A stretch of 64,000 bases of DNA, from the NCBI RefSeq assembly GCF_004293625.1, contig NZ_CP033040.1, forward strand, positions 744,001 through 808,000, read 5' to 3'. Below, piece by piece: positions 8,593-16,600 of this stretch. Numbering within the stretch: position 1 is the first letter of the stretch; each line of letters starts with the position of its first letter. This stretch comes from Thiomicrorhabdus indica. GTDB taxonomy: Bacteria > Pseudomonadota > Gammaproteobacteria > Thiomicrospirales > Thiomicrospiraceae. A program made the translations under genes and the position numbers. The notes under the pieces are model-generated. The model made no database searches. It saw only the letters and a list, made by a program, of their open reading frames with translations, and had not been told where the DNA came from.

Positions 8593-8618
8593 AAAAAAGC
8601 TAAGCAAAATGCTTAGCT
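8593..8618 (-). terminator. Intrinsic terminator after the tRNA-Asn pair
   Basis: AGCTAAGC and GCTTAGCT form an 8-bp stem with a 5-nt loop (8598-8618). On the reverse strand it is followed by a run of Ts. It separates the tRNA-Asn pair from tRNA-Leu and tRNA-Val, implying two transcription units. Confidence 0.7.
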
Positions 8619-8626
8619 TTTAAATA

Positions 8627-8702
8627 TGGCTCCCCAACCTGGACTCGAACCAGGGACATACGGATTAACAGTCCGGTGTTCTACCAACTGAACTATTGGG
8701 GA
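8627..8702 (-). tRNA. tRNA-Asn (GTT), copy 2
   Basis: A 76-nt cloverleaf on the reverse strand: acceptor TCCCCAA/TTGGGGA, discriminator G plus CCA, anticodon loop CTGTTAA (GTT), T-loop TTCGAGT. Its mature sequence is identical to the copy at 8759-8834. Confidence 0.96.
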
Positions 8703-8758
8703 ATAGTTTTTCTCTAAGTTGAGAAAGGTAAAGTCATAAATAAACTTTACCTGAAATA

Positions 8759-8834
8759 TGGCTCCCCAACCTGGACTCGAACCAGGGACATACGGATTAA
8801 CAGTCCGGTGTTCTACCAACTGAACTATTGGGGA
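8759..8834 (-). tRNA. tRNA-Asn (GTT), copy 1
   Basis: Identical to the neighbouring tRNA-Asn across all 76 nt, with anticodon GTT and encoded CCA. It is first in the reverse-strand array. The 56-bp spacer to copy 2 contains an inverted GGTAAAGT/ACTTTACC repeat. Confidence 0.96.
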
Positions 8835-8873
8835 AAAATAATTCAAAACATCTGTCTCAAATCATTGGTGCGT

Positions 8874-8901
8874 ATTATATTGAGGCATATCTTCAATGCA
8901 A
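8874..8901 (-). promoter_or_regulatory. Sigma-70-type promoter for the tRNA-Asn genes
   Basis: On the reverse strand TTGCAT (8896-8901) and TATAAT (8874-8879) are separated by 16 bp, with the -10 element about 40 bp upstream of the first tRNA-Asn. Confidence 0.6.
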
Positions 8902-9107
8902 GTATTTTTTTGAAAAAGTTTGTGTTTATCAGTTTATGACTGTTTTGTCTGTTGTTCTAGAGGCTGAAGACTTCATTTATCAATAATCTTTGAGATTGGT
9001 TTAAAGAGGATCCAGAAAAACGTTTTACTTTTATGCTTATGCTAAACTCGTTGGATAGGGGGCTTTTTTCAAAGATTGAGTTATGTTTCTAACTAAGAAT
9101 ATTGGTT

Positions 9108-10616
9108 ATGCAATTACAAAGCACACTGCAACAGCAGGTTAAGTCTGCATTGAAGGCTTTTCATAGCCAAAATTACGATTTAGCGGAGCAACGCTTTAAG
9201 GCTATTGAGAAAGAACATCCACATCTTGTCATATTGCCAATTTATTTAGCGCAAATTTCGTTGGTTCGAGGCAATGCCACAACATGGATTACTCCGCTTG
9301 AAGGTCTTCTGCAAACTAACCCCTATCTTACTGATGCTTATTTTGTTTTAGCACAGTGTTATCAAAAGGATAAGCAATTACTGAAAGCTAGTCAGCTTTA
9401 TCATCAAGCACTGAGCTATTTGTCGTTATCCACTCTTGCAGATAAACCACAACTCGATCCTCAGTTTAATATGGCTGGAAGTAGTGAGTGGAATTTAGAA
9501 AAGGCAACGCAAACCCTTTGGCAAACCTTAGCCTTGTTGGCGCAAGCAAATATCCCGGCTTTTCCTACCTCAGGAACGCTACTGGGGTTAGAGAGAGAAG
9601 GGCAGTTGCTTCAGAATGATAAAGACCTTGATATTGGCCTTGACTGGTTGCTTATGGAACAAGCGATTTCAGAGCTTCGGCGACATGGTTGGAGAGAGGT
9701 TCAAGGTTCTTATGGTTTAATGAATCCGCGGTGTATGCAAAGCTCCAACGGTATTGTTGTTGATCTATGTGGCTTTGCGACTGAGGAGGCTACCGGTCAA
9801 ACCGTGTCAGGTTTATGGATTAAAGAGGTTCCTTTTGAGTGGAATCGAATTACTTATTATCCAAAAATTGAACTTCAGCCCAAAAGTCTACCGGCCGGTG
9901 AGGTTTGGTACTTAAAAAATGCGCACGATTTTTTAACTGCGCTCTATGGTAAAGATTGGCAGACACCTGACCCCGATTTTGACACGATTATTTGTGCAAA
10001 AAACTTAAAAGATTTTTCGCCTTTAATGCAATGCTATGCCTATTCTAGATTGTATAAACATCTAGAGCAAAATCGTCCTCACAAAGCGCAGAGGTTGATA
10101 CAAGAAATCCTCAATCATCACCCACAAGACGGTTTAATGAATAAATTATCGGATCAGCTAAAAAACAATGATCAAAACCCAACTATTACTTCTATTAGAG
10201 TGCTGGCAATGGGCTGTTTTGATTTGCTGCACGTAGGACACTTAAACTATTTGAATTTTGCAAAGCAACAAGGCGATGAATTAATTGTTGGACTTGCTTC
10301 GGATAATTTCTGTCAAGAGAGCAAAGGTCAACGCCCATATATTGATCAAAAGCAGCGACAAGCGCTCGTTAATTCTTTGAAAATGGTGGACGAAACGCAT
10401 ATTCTGCCAATGCCTATGGCGAATACTATAAAAGCCGGCGAATGGATGCAGCAGTTGGGTATTCAAAAAGTCATCTGTGGACAAGAGTGGCAAGGGTCTG
10501 AAAAATGGCAGGCGTTGCAAACCTCTTTGGCAGACAAAGGTGTTGAGGTTATTTACGCGCCGCATACTCAAGGGATCTCCAGTACGCTGATCAAACAGCA
10601 GGCTATTAAACCATAG
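9108..10616 (+). CDS. TPR - LicD-like phosphotransferase - cytidylyltransferase fusion protein
   Basis: A 502-residue cytoplasmic protein with three parts. Residues ~5-115 are TPR-like helical repeats (ALKAFHSQNYDLAEQRF, AYFVLAQCYQKDKQLLKA). Residues ~140-290 resemble LicD/fukutin enzymes, which transfer phosphorylated groups from CDP donors to sugars: FPTSGTLLGLEREG, then the acidic metal-binding DKDLDIGLDW. Residues ~365-500 are a TagD-like cytidylyltransferase with the nucleotide-binding HVGH (MGCFDLLHVGHLNYL), RPYIDQKQRQALV and the late ISSTLIK motif. The simplest reading is an enzyme that makes a CDP-activated alcohol or amino-alcohol and transfers its phospho-group to a glycan. The substrate is not determined. 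ATG 9108 is preferred to an upstream TTG at 9102. Strand neighbours do not explain it, and no glycan cluster is adjacent. Confidence 0.85.
   Translation: MQLQSTLQQQVKSALKAFHSQNYDLAEQRFKAIEKEHPHLVILPIYLAQISLVRGNATTWITPLEGLLQTNPYLTDAYFVLAQCYQKDKQLLKASQLYHQALSYLSLSTLADKPQLDPQFNMAGSSEWNLEKATQTLWQTLALLAQANIPAFPTSGTLLGLEREGQLLQNDKDLDIGLDWLLMEQAISELRRHGWREVQGSYGLMNPRCMQSSNGIVVDLCGFATEEATGQTVSGLWIKEVPFEWNRITYYPKIELQPKSLPAGEVWYLKNAHDFLTALYGKDWQTPDPDFDTIICAKNLKDFSPLMQCYAYSRLYKHLEQNRPHKAQRLIQEILNHHPQDGLMNKLSDQLKNNDQNPTITSIRVLAMGCFDLLHVGHLNYLNFAKQQGDELIVGLASDNFCQESKGQRPYIDQKQRQALVNSLKMVDETHILPMPMANTIKAGEWMQQLGIQKVICGQEWQGSEKWQALQTSLADKGVEVIYAPHTQGISSTLIKQQAIKP
9890..9899. repeat. ACCGGCCGGT palindrome in the TPR-LicD fusion gene
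   Basis: Exact copy, read Leu-Pro-Ala-Gly-Glu. Confidence 0.9.
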
Positions 10617-10678
10617 ACCCTCTAACGCCTATTTAACGGACCCAAATCTCCAATAAGGTTGCCAAATAAATAAGTTAT

Positions 10679-10705
10679 AAAAGGAGGCATAAAGCCTTAT
10701 TTTTA
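10679..10705 (+). terminator. Intrinsic terminator after the TPR-LicD fusion gene
   Basis: AAGGAGGC and GCCTTATT form a stem around loop ATAAA (one mismatch, one G-T pair), followed by TTTTT. The GGCATAAAGCC core recurs in the terminator at 19514-19535. Confidence 0.55.
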
Positions 10706-10719
10706 AGCAATTTAACTTG

Positions 10720-12609
10720 TTAATGAAGCTTATGTTTTTTTATTTGTTTCTTTGTTTCTTTATTTTGTAAAGTGACCGTAAACATTGCACCGCCTTTAAT
10801 ATTTTTTGCCAAGATCTTGCCATGAAGCTTAGGAAGTAAAAACTCTTTTGCCAAATACAAGCCAATCCCTGTTGATGAAGATGCAGAATGGCTTTTTTCA
10901 AAAATAGCATCCACATTTTCTTCAGCAATTCCTCCTGCATTGTCCATGATTTGAATATAAAACTTCGTTCCGGAGGCAAAGATTGAAAGCGTTAATTCAG
11001 GATTTTTTACCTGTCTTAACTTAAAGACATCAATTGCGTTTTCAAAAAGAATCATCATTAAATTCGTAAAATGGTTTTTCTGTAATCGGAGCTCTATGTC
11101 CTTTGGCCCTTCAATCGTAATTTTTAGGTTAATCTTTTCAAGTTCTAATTTAAGCAATTGCGCAACGGATAGGATTTCATCATGAATATTGACGTGGGTG
11201 GCGGGTTTGTCGATCTCTTTATAATGCGCTAGGTAATTTGAGGCGGTCTCTTTCAAGTACTGAGTATTGTTTTTAATTTGTAGTAAATTTTCATCAATGA
11301 TTTTGTCTAGATTCTGGTCACGAAACTCTTTGGCCACTTCAATATGGTTGATTGAGTTGTAGATATTATTCACCGGTGCTTTCCACTGGTGGTAGATATT
11401 GATCACTGTTTGACCTAAAAATGACAATTTTGAGTAGTCTTCTAACATGCTTTTTTGTTTTGCATTTTCTTGCATAACCAAGCGCGTCTTATAAGCCAAG
11501 GCAAATGAAAAAAGAATGATTTCAGCAAACGAACCGGCAAGATTAAGGTATCTTGTGAAATAGTTGTACTCAATCACTCCGCTATACAGCAACCCAAAGA
11601 TGATGATTCCTGATGCAAAAAAACTTTGCGCGATGATATAAAAAATCGCTATTTTATTTTTTCTTCGGTACAGCATGATCGCAATGAGCAAGGTTACAAA
11701 TGGCAAGAGAATCATGAGGATCGACACGATAGCGATAGGGATTGCCAACTCATACAGTCCGATAAATCCGAGTAGTAATAAGAACCCTCCCATGATTACT
11801 AGGAAAGTCCCTGCTTTCGGGTAGTATTGTTTAATGTTTAATAGCTTGACGCTGAACAGGGTATGAAAAGCAAGCCATAAAATATGACTGATGGCAAAGT
11901 TACGAGATTCTTCAACCGAAGCAAAACTGTCTAAGGGATAAAGGGCATTATGCTCAAGTTGGGCTATGGCATAAAAAAAGACGAAGCCGATATAGAGCAA
12001 ATAATGACTGTCTCGTATCGAGAAGTACAGAAACAAATTGTAAAGAAGTAATGCAGCAATCGCACCGAAATAGAGATGAAGCAAGCTGGTTTTAATACTT
12101 TTATATTTCTCTAATTTTTTTTCAGTAAAAAACACCGCTTTAAATACATGTTGATAGGGCGTGTGGACTTTTATATAAATGTCCTGAGTTTGATTAGCGG
12201 CTAAGGTAATGTCGAGTTCAGGATGGTCTCTTGTGGTTGAACCATTTTTGATAACTGACAAGCCATTGTGAAGGTTGTTCACCAATTTATTATTTTCGAC
12301 AACAAAAACTTCAACCTCCCAAAGATTGGGTTCGGTGATAAAAAAGGTTCGAGTTTGTGTTTCTTGACTGTTGTTTTGAATGGATGTGCGATACCAGATA
12401 TTGCCGATTTTGGCTCCTAAAGCCACGCTATTGGTTATTGGGATGAACGCTTTAATATCTTGTATCTGCTCAAGGCTGAGCTTACCGGTTTTATCTTGGA
12501 AATACCCCATTTCAAAATTTTCATAAGAGCTGTTGCTGTCATGAATCACCACTGTCGCCTTTGAGACGGATGTGAACAGCAAAAGAGCAAAGAGAATAAT
12601 CAGTTTCAT
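10720..12609 (-). CDS. 7TMR-DISM sensor histidine kinase
   Basis: A 629-residue membrane kinase. A signal peptide (MKLIILFALLLFTSVSKA) leads into a ~150-residue extracytoplasmic 7TMR-DISMED2-type beta domain (DKTGKLSLEQIQDI, GNIWYRTSIQNNSQET). Seven membrane helices follow at about residues 180-400. The cytoplasmic kinase has the H-box IYHQWKAPVNN, N-box LMMILFENAIDVF, and G-boxes DNAGGIAEE and STGIGLYLAKEFL. Related DISM domains bind carbohydrate-like ligands, but the signal here is unknown. I chose the ATG at 12609 because it starts a clean signal peptide; the ATG at 12720 would add 37 unlike residues. It lies downstream of the response regulator gene and is probably co-transcribed with it. 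Confidence 0.9.
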   Translation of the reverse strand: MKLIILFALLLFTSVSKATVVIHDSNSSYENFEMGYFQDKTGKLSLEQIQDIKAFIPITNSVALGAKIGNIWYRTSIQNNSQETQTRTFFITEPNLWEVEVFVVENNKLVNNLHNGLSVIKNGSTTRDHPELDITLAANQTQDIYIKVHTPYQHVFKAVFFTEKKLEKYKSIKTSLLHLYFGAIAALLLYNLFLYFSIRDSHYLLYIGFVFFYAIAQLEHNALYPLDSFASVEESRNFAISHILWLAFHTLFSVKLLNIKQYYPKAGTFLVIMGGFLLLLGFIGLYELAIPIAIVSILMILLPFVTLLIAIMLYRRKNKIAIFYIIAQSFFASGIIIFGLLYSGVIEYNYFTRYLNLAGSFAEIILFSFALAYKTRLVMQENAKQKSMLEDYSKLSFLGQTVINIYHQWKAPVNNIYNSINHIEVAKEFRDQNLDKIIDENLLQIKNNTQYLKETASNYLAHYKEIDKPATHVNIHDEILSVAQLLKLELEKINLKITIEGPKDIELRLQKNHFTNLMMILFENAIDVFKLRQVKNPELTLSIFASGTKFYIQIMDNAGGIAEENVDAIFEKSHSASSSTGIGLYLAKEFLLPKLHGKILAKNIKGGAMFTVTLQNKETKKQIKKHKLH

Positions 12610-12735
12610 GACGTAAAACACTACCTGTGAGTGGTGAGGAGCTACCCAAAAAACTAGAAAGTCGCGTTTAGAAAATTTCACACACCGTCTTTGCGTCACG
12701 GACTCTAGAGGAGTGAGCATTTAGTTTTGAGTGAT

Positions 12736-13422
12736 CTAAGGTGCTTTTTGGCTGTATAGATAGCCAAAATCTTTCACATTTTGAATAATGTCGATACCGA
12801 GTTTCTTTTTCAGTTTATGTACTTGGTTCACCAAAGATTTATGGGTGCAATCATCGCCAATCAAATCCATTAAGTTCTCATAGCAAACCAGTCTATTTTC
12901 ATTATTGAGCAACATTTCTAATATTTTAAACTCACTGGGCGCCAAAGTGATGATAGCACCTTTATTGATTAGTTTTTTAGTGCTGTAGCTATAAACCAAC
13001 TCATCACTCAACCGCTTTTCTAAGCCGCCTTTATCTTCAATCCAGTCCAACACTTTATGAAACAATGATTTTAATTGGTCTAGAGAGTAAGGTTTCACTA
13101 AATAATTAACCAGTTGCAGTTCAATCGCATTAAACAGTTTTTCTTTATCGTCGTAAGAACTAATGATGACCGCAGGAATTTGTGAGTTCACCTTCCTAAC
13201 TTCCTTCAAAAAATCGGCTCCATTCATAATGGGCATATCGTAATCCACCAACAATACATGACATTTGCCTTGTTGAAAAATATCCATGGCATCACTCGCA
13301 CTGGTTGCGGTATAAACTGCGCCGAAATAATACCTTAGAATCTTGCCAAGCTTTTCACAGGCCTGAGGATCGTCGTCCACATAAAGTACGTTCAAGTTTT
13401 TCAATTGAGTTAAATCTTTCAT
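12736..13422 (-). CDS. OmpR/PhoB-type response regulator
   Basis: A 228-residue regulator. The receiver domain (residues ~9-125) has the acidic pocket VLYVDDD, the phospho-acceptor Asp in CHVLLVDYDMP, Ser/Thr in VIISSYD and Lys in VNYLVKPYS. The C-terminus (~150-225) is a winged helix (ITLAPSEFKILEMLL, HKSLVNQVHKLKKKLG). It is encoded directly upstream of the DISM kinase, its probable partner, and divergently from the giant adhesin. Two near-identical mirrored 21-bp repeats, each with two half-sites 11 bp apart, fill the intergenic region and fit an OmpR-family operator. The regulator therefore probably controls itself and the adhesin. Confidence 0.9.
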   Translation of the reverse strand: MKDLTQLKNLNVLYVDDDPQACEKLGKILRYYFGAVYTATSASDAMDIFQQGKCHVLLVDYDMPIMNGADFLKEVRKVNSQIPAVIISSYDDKEKLFNAIELQLVNYLVKPYSLDQLKSLFHKVLDWIEDKGGLEKRLSDELVYSYSTKKLINKGAIITLAPSEFKILEMLLNNENRLVCYENLMDLIGDDCTHKSLVNQVHKLKKKLGIDIIQNVKDFGYLYSQKAP

Positions 13423-13441
13423 TACTTCTTTGTATCACATC

Positions 13442-13542
13442 AAAACCACTAAAAAACCACCAAGCCTGGTTATTTTTAAAGTTGTTTTTAATAAAAGCAT
13501 TTTTTTCAATTATTTTGCCCATGGTGGTTTGTTGGTGGTTTT
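13442..13542. promoter_or_regulatory. Mirrored 21-bp operator-like repeats between response regulator and adhesin
   Basis: The left copy (13442-13462) begins AAAACCACT and ends ACCACCA. The right copy lies on the opposite strand (13522-13542) and matches it at 19 of 21 positions. Each copy holds two ACCAC half-sites spaced 11 bp, one helical turn, the arrangement expected for tandem binding by an OmpR/PhoB dimer. One copy lies 20 bp before the regulator start and the other 68 bp before the adhesin start. The repeats are seen; binding by the adjacent regulator is inferred. Confidence 0.6.
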
Positions 13543-13609
13543 AGTTTTTTATGATTCTCAATAGAAAACCTTTAAGGGGTATTTTCGGTATTATCAGAGG
13601 AACGATGAA

Positions 13610-16600
13610 ATGACTCAAGCTCACCAATTAAGCCAACCAAGTAAATCAAGCCAAGTCGCCATTATTGATCAATCCATTAAGGACTATCAAACCCTTGTTG
13701 CCAGTGCAACTGCCCAAGGCCTAGAAGTGAAGCTTATCACCCCACAGAGGGATGGCTTTGAACAGTTGGCTGAAACCTTAACCGGCCGGTCAGATATTGA
13801 CGCACTGCATATTATCTGCCACGGCCGCCCCGGCCAACTGCTTCTGGGCGAGACGGGGATCGATACCGATGACTTGATTCATCATGCCGACAGCTTGCGC
13901 CAGATCGCCAGCACACTCGCGGACAATGCCGACTGTCTGATTTATGCCTGTGAGCTGGGGCAAGGTGTGGAAGGTGCGGTGTTTCTGAATACCCTGCAGG
14001 ACTATATCGGTTGTTCGGTCGCCGCCGCCAGCCACAAGGTCGGCCATGCTGATTTGGGCGGTGCTTGGGCGCTGGATATGACTTTGGGAGCGGTGCAAAC
14101 CCCGATGATCAAGAGCACCGAGTGGCGAGGGGTGTTGGTCGGTGCGCCCACCTTATTGACGGCTGAGTCAACACCGGCTGACGGCGGCACTATGAGCGAT
14201 GGCTCGGCTAATATTGTGCTTAAATTTAGTGAGGCGATGACTTTTCCCTCAGACTTTAGTATCAAACCTTTCACTATATTTTTATATAAAGGTGGTCAGC
14301 AGCTTTATTGGTTTCTACCTAAACACAACGATGATTTAAATCTAGAAGTTTACGATCCAAATGAAGATATGAGTGAATTTTTGGACGGTGGCTACATAGA
14401 TTCCACTGATCAAAGCTTGATGGTTCTAAATCCGCCTGCAAATCTGGAACCGGGAGAATACTACATCAGAATAGATAACCAAGATGCTCCAAATGCCTTA
14501 GTCGGTCAGACCAGTGGTCTAGCACTGGCGGATATCAATATTACCGACCCAAACCCCTTTAACTTCACCGTCGGCACCGCGAACGACGCACCAACCATCA
14601 CCGGCGCACCCACCGATGTCACCGTCACCGAAGACACCCTATCAGACATCGATTTATCGGCGATTGAATTTGCCGATACCGATGGCGATCAACTCACCGT
14701 CACCATTACCGCATCGGACGGAACCTTTGCAGCACCGGCGGATGGAGCCAATATTGGTTCGGGAGTGACCGAAAGCTTGAATGACGGCTCCGGCAGCAAT
14801 GTGATTACGCTGGTAGGATCAGCAGCGGATATTAACACCTATCTGGATACCGCTTCTAATATCCAATACACCGGCGCAGAAAATGCCAGCGGCGACAATG
14901 CGGCTACGATCACGATTGCCGCCGATGACGGCAATGGCGGAAATTTAGCATCCAACCCAACGGTGAATATTGATATTACCGAAGTCAATGATGCACCGAC
15001 TTTAACGGCGACGGCAAGCAATCCAACCTTTACCGAAGAAGGTAGTTCAGCAAGTCTATTCAGTGCCGCGGCGGCGGATTCTATTGAAACCGGACAAACC
15101 TTTACTGAGCTGACCCTGACAGTCACCAATGTGTCCGACACCACCGAAAGCCTCACTCTGGATGGCAGTACGGTCAACCTGACCAATGGTGCGACCGGCA
15201 ACACAGAAACTAACAATCTGAGCTATAACGTGTCAATCAGCGAAGGCACTGCGACGGTTTCACTGACTAACGGCAGTTTAACCGCCGAACAACTGCAAAC
15301 CCTAATCAACGCCATCGCGTACAGTAACAGTGATCAAAACCCGACCACCGATCAAAATCGTGTGGTGACCATTACCCAGCTCAAAGACAACGGCGGCACC
15401 GAAAATGAGGGGGTTGATACCGCCAGCTTAAGCCTTGCCAGTACCGTCACTGTGGAAGCAGTCAATGATGCACCGGTTTTGGATGCGAATGAATCACCCG
15501 CGTTTTCTGATCTGCTTGAAAATGCCGCCGCTCCTGTGAATGGCTCAACCTCCAAAGCCGTGCTGGTCAGTGATCTGCTGACAGGAGCCAGTGATGCCGA
15601 TGGTAATTCACTGGGCATGGCGATTACCGGTGTTAACGAAAACGGCAGCTTGTATTACACCACCGATGGCGGCGCAACCTGGACAGAACTCACCGCAAGT
15701 GTTTCAGAAACATCTGCACTGGTTTTGGCAGGCGATGCCAATAGCTATCTCTATTTCCAACCTAATGCCGATTACAGCGGCGAGCTCAACGATGCTATCA
15801 GCTTTAAAGCTTGGGATGGCACAGATGGCTCCACCGCTGGCCAGCTCGTGAATACTCAGGGTGGCGCATTTGAGGCAAAGGATTTTAGCGAAGATTCGCA
15901 GGCACTTTTTGTTGAGACACTGGGCAACTTTGCGTATATCTCTGTTGAATATAACGGTGGCGCGATTGTTGGCTACGATGTCAGTAATCCAAATCTTTTT
16001 CAGTTTGACGGGTTTGAAATACTCGGTGGTGCAGGCTTGGCGATTGCGAATAATCTAGCTTATGTCACCTCAGGAACAAAGCTTAGTGTGGTTGATATCA
16101 ACCGAAAGATAGATGGTAATGCCTATTTCCCTTTGGGTGATAGTCTAGATCTTGGCTTTACCGCAAGCAGTTTGGTGATTGGCGATGTCGAGTCGATGCC
16201 GGCTGATCCCACCGGTGATCCCAATGCTCAGAATGAGATTATTACTAAAGCATTTGTAGTCGATCCAACTGGCAAAAAAGTCACGGCGATTCAGGTAACC
16301 AGCGACAAAGATAACCCTGTCACTATGACAACGACGGGCGCAGTTAACTACACTGTCAGCGGTACGCCAAATCATGCCGATCTATCCGCTACACATTTGT
16401 TTGTGGCTGATGGCAATGGCATTGCCGTGTTTGTTACAACTCCCAGTGGTTTTGAAGTTTCACCTTTACAAACCTTTACCACCACAGGAATAGCCCATGC
16501 CGTCAAAGTGGTGGGTAACTATGCTTATGTGGCAGATGGTGCGGAAGGTCTGAAAATTCTGAATATTGCTGACCTTGATAATATTTCCGAAGTCGGCAGT

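Noticed and set aside
8613..8846. Reverse 77-residue frame with an internal repeat (SPIVQLVEHRTVNPYVPGSSP)
   Set aside because: It is translation of the two tRNA-Asn genes, a common false protein.
14839..15216. Reverse-strand frames of 60-145 residues across the adhesin, tgt and secD genes
   Set aside because: They are shadows of codon bias in strongly supported genes, with no start signal or known family.
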